The notes: a model not told the origin generated them from the sequence alone. Positions 1-7,099 are shown, counted from the stretch's first letter. The stretch is 10,578 nt of DNA from an uncultured Bacilli bacterium (GCA_947626445.1 CANQSC010000039.1:1-10578); one strand, 5' to 3'. Numbers and translations are program-made.

Positions 1-20
1 TGAAAGTTTTAAGATAGTTG

Positions 21-88
21 GGTGAGTTTACTCACTAAATGTGCTTTCAGCACCTAGAACAAGCCACGTAATTTATTACGTGGTTCTT
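21..88 (+). other. Cluster of three short hairpins upstream of the lysS promoter
   Basis: Three consecutive inverted repeats lie in gene-free DNA: GTGAG/CTCAC (22-26 with 31-35), GTGCT/AGCAC (41-45 with 49-53) and a strong 8-bp CCACGTAA/TTACGTGG stem with a TTTA loop (64-71 with 76-83). The last is followed by TTCTT, so it could be a weak intrinsic terminator of a transcript entering from the left. Three hairpins in a row also suggest the 3' end of a structured RNA. I could not match the sequence to a known RNA family, and no reading frame is open here. Confidence 0.45.
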
Positions 89-115
89 GACAAAATCTAA
101 AAAAACTCGTATATT
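87..115 (+). promoter_or_regulatory. Sigma-A-type promoter of lysS
   Basis: A perfect -35 box TTGACA (87-92) is followed after exactly 17 bp by TATATT (110-115). Transcription would start near 122, at the 5' end of the T-box leader, leaving an untranslated leader of about 230 nt before the lysS ATG. Confidence 0.8.
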
Positions 116-121
116 AATGGC

Positions 122-333
122 AATGAAACACGTTGAAGATATGAGTAGTTATAAAGTTCTTTTATAGAGAGATAAGGTTTGGTGGAACTTATTAAAGAAG
201 TTATAATGAATAAAGCTATTGGAGTGTTATGGTTAGTAACCTTATAACTTTAAAGTGCATATTTATTATGAATTAAGGTGGTACCGCGGACCCAAGAGGT
301 AGTTCGTCCTTTGTGGATGATACCTCTTTTTTT
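122..333 (+). promoter_or_regulatory. T-box riboswitch, lysine tRNA-sensing leader of lysS
   Basis: The diagnostic T-box AAGGTGGTACCGCGG lies at 275-289, immediately before a terminator hairpin. Upstream, TTATAA plus TTCTTT (about 149-163) can pair with AAAGAAGTTATAA (194-206) to form Stem I, capped by an ATAAG/CTTAT helix around a GGTGG-containing loop (about 176-192). An AGTA-type strand (about 143-148) faces TGAATAAAGC, which places the specifier at AAA (212-214), a lysine codon. A GTTAT-GGTT/AACC-ATAAC hairpin (226-248) fits Stem III. Known role of the family: uncharged cognate tRNA pairs with the specifier and the T-box bulge, stabilises the antiterminator (AAGG 275-278 with CCTT 308-311) and allows read-through into the synthetase gene. 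The T-box itself is certain; the exact Stem I pairing is my own manual fold. Confidence 0.93.
294..333 (+). terminator. Regulatory intrinsic terminator of the T-box leader
   Basis: AAGAGGTA (294-301) pairs with TACCTCTT (321-328). An inner helix TCGTCC/GGATGA (304-309 with 315-320) sits behind a 2-nt bulge. A run of seven T's (327-333) follows. The inner 5' arm overlaps the bases needed for the antiterminator (308-311), so the two structures exclude each other, as expected for a T-box switch. Confidence 0.88.
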
Positions 334-351
334 ATAGAAAGGTTTGATAAA

Positions 352-1830
352 ATGAAAAGTGAACAAGAATTAGTTAGAAGAGGAAAGAAAGATGAATTAG
401 TAAGTAAGGGAATTGATCCTTTTGGTCATCGTTTTGATAAAGATGCTTATAGTTTAGAAATTAAAGAAAAGTATCAAGATATTCCTCATGATGAATTTGA
501 AAGTATTAATGACGTTTATACCGTTGCAGGAAGAATTATGTTTATTAGAAAAATGGGGAAAGCTTCATTTTTCTCTATTCAAGATAAGTTAGGTAAGATT
601 CAAATTTATATCTCTATTAATGATGTTGGCGAAGATGCTTATGCTTTATTTAAAACTGCTGATATTGGTGATATTGTTGGGGTAAAGGGAAAAGTTATGA
701 AAACCCAAACAGGAGAAGTTACGTTAAAGTGTTTAGAATATACGCATTTAGTAAAAGCCTTAAGACCTTTACCTGAAAAGTTTCATGGTCTAACTGATAT
801 TGAAGAACGTTATCGTAGACGTTATGTTGATTTAATAATGAATGAAGATGCTAAGAAAATTGCTTTTGAAAGACCTAAAATTATTCGTTCAATTAGAGAT
901 TTTATGGATAATGAAGGATTTACAGAAGTTGAAACACCAGTGTTAACAACTTTACTTAGTGGGGCCTCAGCAAGACCTTTTGTAACACATCATAATACAC
1001 AAGATATGGATATGTATCTTAGAATTGCGCTTGAAGTTCCTTTAAAAAAACTATTAGTTGGGGGAATGGAAGCTGTTTATGAAATTGGAAGAGTTTTTAG
1101 AAATGAAGGAATGGATCCTAAACATAATCCAGAATTTACTTTAATGGAAGCTTATTTAGCTTATTCTGATTTAGAAGGTATGATGGATTTAACGGAAAAT
1201 TTATTTAAAAATATTGCTGAAAAAGTATATGGTAAAATGATTTATCATTGGGGTGAAAACGATATTGATTTAAGTGGTAAATGGGCTAGAATTAGTATGA
1301 CAGATGCTATTAAAAAGGTTACAGGAATAGATTTTAAAAAAGAAATGAGTGTTGAAGAAGCTTTAAAATTAGCAAATGAACATGATATACCAGTTTTAAA
1401 ACATCAAGAAAGTGTAGGACATATTATAAATTTATTCTTTGAGAAATATGTTGAAGAAACATTAATTCAACCAACTTTCTTATATGGACATCCAATTGAA
1501 ATATCACCATTAACAAAGAAAAATCAAGATGATCCAAGATTTGTTGATCGTTTTGAATTGTTCATAGGTGGGAAAGAATTTGCTAATGCTTATACCGAAT
1601 TAAATGATCCAGATGATCAATTAGAAAGATTTGAACAACAGTTAAAAGAAAAAGATTTAGGTAATGATGAAGCTAATGATATTGATCGTGATTTCATTGA
1701 AGCTTTAGAATATGGAATGCCTCCAGCTGGTGGTATTGGTTATGGAATAGATCGGTTATGTATGTTATTTACCGAAAGTGATTCAATTCGAGATGTAATC
1801 TTATTTCCAACAATGAAAGATAGAAAATAA
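352..1830 (+). CDS. lysS: Lysine--tRNA ligase, class II (LysRS)
   Basis: Charges tRNA-Lys with lysine in the cytoplasm, using ATP. The 492-residue product has the class II LysRS layout: an N-terminal helix with the GIDPFG motif, an OB-fold anticodon-binding domain (about residues 57-136), then a class II catalytic core. The core shows the RPFVTHHN region, motif 2 FRNEGMD (249-255) and motif 3 GIGYGIDRL (461-469), ending at the usual ILFPTMK tail. Length matches bacterial LysRS (about 490-505). I chose ATG 352 because GAAAGG (337-342) lies 9 nt upstream and the protein then starts as other LysRS do. An in-frame GTG at 313 would add 13 residues but lies inside the T-box terminator and is not a credible start. 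Expression should be controlled by lysine-tRNA charging through the T-box leader. The gene appears monocistronic, with its own promoter and terminator. Confidence 0.97.
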   Translation: MKSEQELVRRGKKDELVSKGIDPFGHRFDKDAYSLEIKEKYQDIPHDEFESINDVYTVAGRIMFIRKMGKASFFSIQDKLGKIQIYISINDVGEDAYALFKTADIGDIVGVKGKVMKTQTGEVTLKCLEYTHLVKALRPLPEKFHGLTDIEERYRRRYVDLIMNEDAKKIAFERPKIIRSIRDFMDNEGFTEVETPVLTTLLSGASARPFVTHHNTQDMDMYLRIALEVPLKKLLVGGMEAVYEIGRVFRNEGMDPKHNPEFTLMEAYLAYSDLEGMMDLTENLFKNIAEKVYGKMIYHWGENDIDLSGKWARISMTDAIKKVTGIDFKKEMSVEEALKLANEHDIPVLKHQESVGHIINLFFEKYVEETLIQPTFLYGHPIEISPLTKKNQDDPRFVDRFELFIGGKEFANAYTELNDPDDQLERFEQQLKEKDLGNDEANDIDRDFIEALEYGMPPAGGIGYGIDRLCMLFTESDSIRDVILFPTMKDRK

Positions 1831-1843
1831 TCTATCTTTTTTT
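1816..1843 (+). terminator. Intrinsic terminator of lysS, containing its stop codon
   Basis: A perfect 9-bp stem AAAGATAGA/TCTATCTTT (1816-1824 with 1831-1839) with the loop AAATAA is followed by T's to 1843. The lysS stop TAA (1828-1830) lies in the loop, so the 5' arm is still coding sequence. Confidence 0.8.
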
Positions 1844-1892
1844 CATAAAATAAATAATTTGGCATATCATTTTCTAGGAGGACTTACTGGTA

Positions 1893-4478
1893 ATGAAATG
1901 GACGGGATTAACAGACAAAGAAGTAGATGAAAGTCGTAAGAAAAATGGTAGTAATGCTTTAACCGAAATTAAGTCTAAAGGTTTTATGAGATTATTAATT
2001 GAATCTTTAGGAGATCCAATTATTAAAATATTGTTAATCGCTTTAGCAATTAAAATTGTTTTTTTATTTAAAGATTTTGATTGGTTTGAAACTTTAGGAA
2101 TTTTAATTGCTATCTTTTTATCTTCTTTTATTTCAACTATAAGTGAATATGGAAGTGAAGAAGCTTTTAAAAGATTACAAGAAGAAAGTGAAAAAATTTA
2201 TGTTAAAGTAATTAGAAATAATAAAATAGTGGAAATTACATTAGAAGAAGTTGTTGTAGGAGATGTTGTTTTACTTTCGTCTGGTGATGCTATTCCGGCT
2301 GATGGTATTTTAATAGAAGGTAATTTAGCAGTTGATGAATCTCGTTTAAATGGGGAATCAAAAGAAGCTAAGAAAAATCTTAATGATAAAGTTTTAAGAG
2401 GTTCAGTTGTCTATGAAGGTAATGCTAAGATGAAAGTTACATTAGTAGGTGATAAAACTGTTTATGGATCTTTAGCTAAAGAAATTCAAGATGCTGAACC
2501 AATAAGTCCTTTAAAATTAAGACTTCGAGGTTTAGCTAAAACTATAAGTAAAATTGGTTATATAGGGGCTGTGTTGGTTACACTTTCATATTTATTTTCA
2601 GTTATAGTAATAAACAATCATTTTAATATGACTGAAATTATAAATACTCTTACAAATGTTCATCAAATGGCTGATTACTTAATTTATTCTTTAACTTTAT
2701 CGGTAACAATTATCGTTGTTGCTGTACCAGAAGGATTACCAATGATGATTACTTTAGTTTTATCAAGTAATATGAAAAAAATGTTAAAAGATAATGTTTT
2801 AGTTAGAAGATTAGTAGGAATTGAAACAACCGGTTCATTAAATATTTTATTTACTGATAAAACCGGAACTTTAACTAAAGGAAAATTAGAAGTTATAAAC
2901 TTTACTTGTGGAGAATTAACTTCTTTTAAAAATTGTAGGGATGTTTTAAAATATCAAGCTTTGTCAAATCATTTAAATAATAATCTTTATTTTAATAATA
3001 GTAGTATTTTTTCAAATGATAAAGTTATTGGGGGTAATGCGACCGATCGCTCATTATTAAATTTTTTAAATAAAGAAATAAATGTAAATTGTAAAGTATT
3101 AGATAAAACACCTTTTAATAGTAATTTAAAATATTCTTCGGCGAGTATTTTATTAGATAATAAAAAGATATTATATATTAAAGGGGCTAGTGAAAAAATA
3201 ATACCTAAATGTAGTAAAATGTTAATGAAAAATGGCGAAGAAAAACTTTTTATTAATAAAAAAGCTATTCAAAATCAAATTAGAAATTTAACTAATAAAG
3301 GATGTCGAGTAATAAGTCTTGCTTATAGTAATACTAATAATATTGATGATTTAATTTTTATTGGTTTTGTAACGATTAAAGATGATTTAAGACCAGAAGC
3401 TAAAAGAGGTGTAGAACAAATTAAAAAAGCAGGTATTCAAGTTGTAATGATAACTGGTGATGCTAAAGAAACTGCTAGTTCAATTGCCAAGGAAGTAGGA
3501 ATAGTTAATTCGTCAAATGATTTAGTTTTAACAAGTGATGAATTAAATGCTTATGATGATTTTGAGTTAGAGAAAATGTTACCAAATATTAAAGTTATTG
3601 CAAGAGCACTTCCTAAAGATAAAAGTAGATTAGTTAAAATTGCAGAAAATAAAGATTTAATCGTGGGAATGACTGGTGATGGAGTAAATGATGCGCCAGC
3701 TTTAAAAAAAGCAAATGTTGGTTTTGCCATGGGAAGTGGAACTGAAGTTGCTAAAGCTTCTGCAGACATTGTTATATTAGATGATAATATTTTATCAATT
3801 AGTAAAGCCATTTTGTATGGTAGGACTATTTTTAAAAGTATTAGAAAATTTATTATTTATCAATTAACTTGTAACTTTTGTGCTTTATTTTTATCAATAG
3901 TTGGTCCTTTTATAGGGGTAAATACTCCAATAACAATTATTCAAATGTTATGGATAAATATGATAATGGACACTTTTGCCGGACTTGCTTTTTCATTTGA
4001 ACCAGCCCTAGATGAAACAATGGAAGAGCAACCAAAAGATAAAAATGAACCAATCATAAATAAATATATGTATTCTCAAATAATATGGAATAGCCTATAC
4101 TCAGCAACACTATGTATCTTTTTCTTAAAATCACCTTGGATTAAATCTTTAATTAGATTTGATATTGAAGATAAATATTTAATGACTGCTTATTTTGCTT
4201 TATTTATTTTTATTGGTCTTGGTAATGCCTTTAATTCAAGAACTTATCGTCTAAATTTATTTGCTCATTTAAGAAAAAATATTGTTTTTGTTATAACAAT
4301 AATTTTTATAGCAAGTGTTCAAATATTTTTAATTTATAAAGGTGGAGTAGTATTTAGAACTTTTGGTTTAACACCATTTGAATTAACTTTAGTAATTTTA
4401 TTAAGTATATCTGTTGTGCCAATTGATTTTTTAAGAAAGATTATTTTAAAGAAGAAGCATATAAGATTAGGAGTATAA
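1893..4478 (+). CDS. Calcium-transporting P-type ATPase, PMCA-like (P2 type)
   Basis: An 861-residue membrane pump that probably exports Ca2+ from the cytoplasm using ATP. Motifs in order: actuator-domain loop NGES (153-156), PEGLP in transmembrane helix 4 (279-283), phosphorylation motif DKTGT with Asp322, nucleotide-binding KGA (430-432), TGD (521-523), hinge TGDGVND (594-600), and helix 6 with Asn689 and Asp693 in WINMIMDT. Glu280, Asn689 and Asp693 match the single calcium site of PMCA-type pumps. About ten membrane segments can be picked out: two before the actuator domain, two around 220-290 and six after 650. AGGAGG at 1876-1881 is 11 nt before the ATG, a slightly long spacing. The usual actuator motif is TGES; here Thr is replaced by Asn. 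No close partner gene is visible, as lysS ends in a terminator and the next gene has its own promoter. The P2/calcium class is firm; a different cation is possible but less likely. Confidence 0.92.
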   Translation: MKWTGLTDKEVDESRKKNGSNALTEIKSKGFMRLLIESLGDPIIKILLIALAIKIVFLFKDFDWFETLGILIAIFLSSFISTISEYGSEEAFKRLQEESEKIYVKVIRNNKIVEITLEEVVVGDVVLLSSGDAIPADGILIEGNLAVDESRLNGESKEAKKNLNDKVLRGSVVYEGNAKMKVTLVGDKTVYGSLAKEIQDAEPISPLKLRLRGLAKTISKIGYIGAVLVTLSYLFSVIVINNHFNMTEIINTLTNVHQMADYLIYSLTLSVTIIVVAVPEGLPMMITLVLSSNMKKMLKDNVLVRRLVGIETTGSLNILFTDKTGTLTKGKLEVINFTCGELTSFKNCRDVLKYQALSNHLNNNLYFNNSSIFSNDKVIGGNATDRSLLNFLNKEINVNCKVLDKTPFNSNLKYSSASILLDNKKILYIKGASEKIIPKCSKMLMKNGEEKLFINKKAIQNQIRNLTNKGCRVISLAYSNTNNIDDLIFIGFVTIKDDLRPEAKRGVEQIKKAGIQVVMITGDAKETASSIAKEVGIVNSSNDLVLTSDELNAYDDFELEKMLPNIKVIARALPKDKSRLVKIAENKDLIVGMTGDGVNDAPALKKANVGFAMGSGTEVAKASADIVILDDNILSISKAILYGRTIFKSIRKFIIYQLTCNFCALFLSIVGPFIGVNTPITIIQMLWINMIMDTFAGLAFSFEPALDETMEEQPKDKNEPIINKYMYSQIIWNSLYSATLCIFFLKSPWIKSLIRFDIEDKYLMTAYFALFIFIGLGNAFNSRTYRLNLFAHLRKNIVFVITIIFIASVQIFLIYKGGVVFRTFGLTPFELTLVILLSISVVPIDFLRKIILKKKHIRLGV

Positions 4479-4523
4479 TTTTTTATAATTATAATAAATG
4501 TGGTTTAAAATAATCAATATCCC

Positions 4524-4554
4524 TTGACATGGGGGGGGGGTAATGTTATATAAT
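4524..4554 (+). promoter_or_regulatory. Promoter with a poly-G tract in its spacer, upstream of the variable surface protein
   Basis: A consensus -35 TTGACA (4524-4529) is followed by T, ten G's (4531-4540) and an AT-rich segment holding two overlapping -10 candidates. TATATA (4547-4552) carries an extended TG motif and a 17-bp spacer; TATAAT (4549-4554) has a 19-bp spacer. Gain or loss of G's would shift both spacings. With two fewer G's, TATAAT would sit at the ideal 17 bp. This architecture is known from phase-variable promoters such as Neisseria porA and fetA. Transcription would start near 4560, just before the ribosome binding site. Confidence 0.8.
4531..4540 (+). repeat. Homopolymeric G tract (10 G), likely slippage-prone
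   Basis: Ten consecutive G's in DNA that is otherwise strongly AT-rich. No other G or C run approaching this length occurs in the window. Its position exactly between the promoter boxes argues for a functional contingency tract. Tracts of this kind change length by polymerase slippage, so the count may vary between reads or strains. Confidence 0.85.
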
Positions 4555-4577
4555 TACCGTAGAATAGGTGATTATAT

Positions 4578-6290
4578 ATGAAGAAAAAGATAATAAAAAT
4601 AAGTATAATAGTAATAGGAATAATAAGTATACTAAATGTATTAACATTTAGTAAATATGAAAAAATAATAAAAGATAAAGAAGAAATAGAAAATTTAAAT
4701 ATAGCATTTTATAAAGGAAATGAAAAAGTAGAAGAAATGCCAAGTAAAGATAATAGTGAAGGATTAGTATATATAGATGGAGAATGTGATAATGGAGCAA
4801 GTATCGAATGGAATAAAGAAGAATGGGCACCATTAATCAAGAACTTAAGTAAAAGTAAAACAAAATGTACCTTATATTTTAATGATAAATATATAGATAG
4901 AGAATTAAATGGAGCAGATCCAGAATTAGGAAATAAATTAATACCAATAGTAATAAATGAAGAAAATGGTAAAGTAACAAGAGCAAGTGAAAAAGAGAAA
5001 TGGTATGACTATAAAAATCAGAAATGGGCAAATGCCGTAATATTAAGAGATGGGAAAGTAGACCCAGGAGAGAATCAACCAATAGAAGAAAATGATATAG
5101 AAAGTTATTTTGTCTGGATACCAAGATACAGATATCAAATATTTGATGAAGGAAACTATAATGGTTTAACAACGAAAACAAATAAAGAACAAATAATTCA
5201 AGTAGTGTTTGAAAGTAAAGATGAAGAAGTACAAAATGGAAGTAAAGAAGGAGAATGGTTAACACATCCAGCTTTTACATCATTTAATATAAATGGAATA
5301 TGGGTTGGAAAGTTTGAGACAGGCTATGATGGAGCAGAAAATGCAGGAGCAGCAAATGTAAATCCAATTGATGAGGCTGCCTCAATCGAAGCAGCAAACA
5401 AAGTAATAATCAAACCAAATGTATATTCATGGAGAAATATTCAAGTAGCTAAAGCTTACACGGTTGGAAGGTATTATGAATCGACATTAAATAGTCACAT
5501 GATGAAGAATACTGAATGGGGAGCTGTAGCCTTTTTACAGCATAGTAAATATGGAAGTCATATAAGTGTTAGAATAAATAATAATAATTCATCTTGGTTA
5601 ACAGGATATGCAGCTATTAATGAGCCAACTATTGGGCACACATCAACAAATGAATCTTGTAGTAAAACTCCTGAAGCTTGTAATGAATATGGAGGTGTAT
5701 CTAAACCTGGAGAAGATGGACCATTTAATACTAATTATTTTAATAAAGTAAGTGTTGTAGCAAGTACTACAGGAAATTATAGTGGAATTTATGACATGAG
5801 TGGAGGAGCCTGGGAATATATGATGAGTGGGATGGATGATAATAGTACGGGAGATGGAAAAACAGGTAAATTAGCATCAGGCCGTAATAGCTTAAATAAT
5901 TCTGGATTTAATGGAGTGTTAACTTGTCCATCGTGTGATGAAGGAGTAGATCATAATATTTTAGAAATAACCGAAGGAATAGATTTACCAACAGATGAAA
6001 GATATTATGACAAATATGATTATAGTACAAGTAATACAACATATAGTCGAGGTATTTTAGGAGATGCAACAAAAGAAATGGGTCCATTCCAAAGTATGCA
6101 ATATTTAACTCAATTTAGAAATGCAAGTAGTTGGTATAGTGATGAAGCTTGGTTTGTTTACTCAGGTAATCCATGGGTTGCTCGTGGTGGTGTTTCTACC
6201 TTTGGAACTGGTGCTGGTATTTTTACTTTCAATCATGCCCACGGTATTTCATATGCTCATTATAGCTTTCGTCTCGCTCTAGCTTTTTAA
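4578..6290 (+). CDS. Membrane-anchored surface protein with C-terminal SUMF1/C-type-lectin-like domain; candidate hypervariable protein
   Basis: A 570-residue protein. Residues 1-4 are basic and about 5-25 form one hydrophobic segment with no clear cleavage site, so the rest is probably held outside the cell. Cysteines come in pairs (70/97, 361/368, 450/453), which suits extracellular disulfides. Residues 60-100 form a small Cys-containing module; 100-300 include FVWIPRYRY (178-186) and GIWVGKFETGY (240-250). The C-terminal domain shows GIYDMSGGAWEY (403-414), WVARGG (533-538) and SFRLAL (563-568), the pattern of the formylglycine-generating-enzyme/sulfatase-modifying-factor fold, also used by DGR target proteins. 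I see no evidence for enzyme activity; ligand or surface binding is more likely. The start is set by AGGTG (4566-4570), 7 nt upstream. Codon use is odd: the 5' part is extremely A-rich (Ile almost always ATA, unlike neighbouring genes), whereas the last ~35 codons end nearly all in T or C. Likely phase-variable through the promoter G tract. The ligand is unknown. Confidence 0.85.
   Translation: MKKKIIKISIIVIGIISILNVLTFSKYEKIIKDKEEIENLNIAFYKGNEKVEEMPSKDNSEGLVYIDGECDNGASIEWNKEEWAPLIKNLSKSKTKCTLYFNDKYIDRELNGADPELGNKLIPIVINEENGKVTRASEKEKWYDYKNQKWANAVILRDGKVDPGENQPIEENDIESYFVWIPRYRYQIFDEGNYNGLTTKTNKEQIIQVVFESKDEEVQNGSKEGEWLTHPAFTSFNINGIWVGKFETGYDGAENAGAANVNPIDEAASIEAANKVIIKPNVYSWRNIQVAKAYTVGRYYESTLNSHMMKNTEWGAVAFLQHSKYGSHISVRINNNNSSWLTGYAAINEPTIGHTSTNESCSKTPEACNEYGGVSKPGEDGPFNTNYFNKVSVVASTTGNYSGIYDMSGGAWEYMMSGMDDNSTGDGKTGKLASGRNSLNNSGFNGVLTCPSCDEGVDHNILEITEGIDLPTDERYYDKYDYSTSNTTYSRGILGDATKEMGPFQSMQYLTQFRNASSWYSDEAWFVYSGNPWVARGGVSTFGTGAGIFTFNHAHGISYAHYSFRLALAF
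6174..6290 (+). other. Candidate DGR-type variable region at the 3' end of the surface-protein gene
   Basis: Residues 534-564 use 31 codons, of which 29 end in T or C. Only 15 of the 93 bases are A, against 34 of 60 at 4621-4680 earlier in the same gene. Known DGR targets carry a C-terminal C-type-lectin domain whose variable residues come from AAY codons in a template repeat and so appear as NNY codons. The segment V-S-T-F-G-T-G-A-G and N-H-A-H-G-I-S-Y-A-H-Y-S-F-R fits that pattern. It ends in a GC-rich constant stretch (6270-6284, 9 of 15 G/C), where an initiation-of-homing site would be expected. No template repeat or reverse transcriptase lies in this window, so the call is inference. Cassette exchange with paralogues is the alternative. 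Confidence 0.5.
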
Positions 6291-6296
6291 TAAAAT

Positions 6297-6318
6297 AAAA
6301 AAAAGTCTTTATAGACTT
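6297..6318 (-). terminator. Intrinsic terminator of the zinc-ribbon gene; possible cruciform next to the variable region
   Basis: AAGTCT (6303-6308) and AGACTT (6313-6318) form a 6-bp stem with a 4-nt loop. Read on the minus strand, it contains the TAA stop of the zinc-ribbon gene in the loop and continues into eight T's (6304-6297), a convincing terminator. It also lies 13 bp after the stop codon of the plus-strand surface-protein gene. On that strand it lacks a T tract. Confidence 0.65.
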
Positions 6319-6578
6319 ATTAATATTAATGCAATAACTAAACCTAAAACAATTATTCCTAAGACAATAATTATGATATACATTTTGGAATTTACTTCTT
6401 TTCTTTTTTCATAAATAATTGGTTTCTCGCCATATTTTTCAGTCAATAATTCGGGTTTATTATTGCTTTTTTTAATTTCTTGATATTCGCTATATTGTTC
6501 TTTACTAAGCATAGCTCCACAAAAAGGACAAATACCTCGATCAGTTCCAATAGCTTTTCCACACTTTTTACAATGCAT
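6309..6578 (-). CDS. Zinc-ribbon protein with C-terminal membrane helix
   Basis: An 89-residue protein. Cys3, Cys6, Cys17 and Cys20 form a CxxC...CxxC zinc ribbon at the very N-terminus. A polar linker follows (about 24-64), then one hydrophobic helix (about 67-88) at the C-terminus. This is a tail-anchored arrangement, with the zinc ribbon probably in the cytoplasm. Similar short zinc-ribbon membrane proteins are widespread in Firmicutes and their function is mostly unknown. The ATG overlaps the trmL stop by one base (TAATG), implying translational coupling and a shared transcript. No separate ribosome binding site is required. I cannot assign a specific role. Confidence 0.8.
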   Translation of the reverse strand: MHCKKCGKAIGTDRGICPFCGAMLSKEQYSEYQEIKKSNNKPELLTEKYGEKPIIYEKRKEVNSKMYIIIIVLGIIVLGLVIALILISL

Positions 6579-7099
6579 TAATCATCACCTTCAAATTCTT
6601 CAATAAAATTTTGGCTTTTATGAGGTTCATCTTTTAATAAATCAATATAGTTTTGTTGTCTTAAAGCTTCATATAAAACAATGGCTACGGAATTAGAAAG
6701 ATTTAAAGCTCTTACTTGATTTGTCATAGGAATTCTTGCACATTTATCTAAATTAGGTTTTAAAATACTTCTTGGAATACCAGTACTTTCTTTACCAAAA
6801 ACAAGATAAATATTTTCATTTTGATTCTGATAATTGAAATCTGAATGAGGTTTGTGGCCATATCTGGTATAAAAATAAAAAGTACCTTGATTTTTACTTA
6901 AAAAATCTTCCCAATTTTTATAAACTATATAATGACAATTTTCTATATAATTAACTCCACTTCTTTTAATACTTTTTTCATCTAATTTAAAACCTAAAGG
7001 CTCAATTAAATGAAGAGTTGTGTGAGTAGCCACACAAGTTCTCATAATATTTCCTGTATTAGTAGGAATCTCTGGTTCGTATAAAACAATGTTTAACAT
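6578..7099 (-). CDS. trmL: tRNA (cytidine(34)-2'-O)-methyltransferase TrmL, SPOUT family
   Basis: A 173-residue SPOUT-class methyltransferase. The family methylates the 2'-O of the wobble nucleotide 34 in tRNA-Leu isoacceptors using S-adenosylmethionine, and acts in the cytoplasm as a dimer. Visible motifs: the N-terminal EPEIPTNTGNIMRTC block (8-22), FGKESTGIP (101-109), which belongs to the trefoil-knot cofactor pocket, and IPM followed by ALNLSNSVAIVLYEALRQ (131-148) at the C-terminus. Length is normal for TrmL. The start follows AAAAGGAG (7107-7114 on the minus strand) with a 7-nt gap. It sits 28 nt downstream of the thioredoxin-like gene and is coupled to the zinc-ribbon gene by a one-base overlap. 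Assignment to TrmL rather than a related SPOUT rRNA enzyme rests on size and the NTGN and NLSNSV motifs. Confidence 0.92.
   Translation of the reverse strand: MLNIVLYEPEIPTNTGNIMRTCVATHTTLHLIEPLGFKLDEKSIKRSGVNYIENCHYIVYKNWEDFLSKNQGTFYFYTRYGHKPHSDFNYQNQNENIYLVFGKESTGIPRSILKPNLDKCARIPMTNQVRALNLSNSVAIVLYEALRQQNYIDLLKDEPHKSQNFIEEFEGDD

Noticed and set aside
313..351. GTG start extending LysRS by 13 residues
   Set aside because: It lies inside the T-box terminator stem, has no ribosome binding site and adds residues not typical of LysRS; ATG 352 has GAAAGG upstream.
3551..3811. Reverse-strand open frame inside the calcium ATPase gene
   Set aside because: It is the complement of the conserved TGDGVND region, which is clearly coding on the plus strand.
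4470..4496. AT-only inverted repeat after the calcium ATPase as a terminator
   Set aside because: It has no G-C pairs and the symmetry is expected by chance in such AT-rich DNA.
4648..5265. Leu/Tyr-rich reverse-strand open frames inside the surface-protein gene
   Set aside because: They are complements of the A-rich coding strand, low complexity, and lack ribosome binding sites.
4578..6290. Functional formylglycine-generating enzyme
   Set aside because: Only the fold motifs are recognisable. There is no sulfatase neighbour, and the C-terminal features fit a binding protein better.
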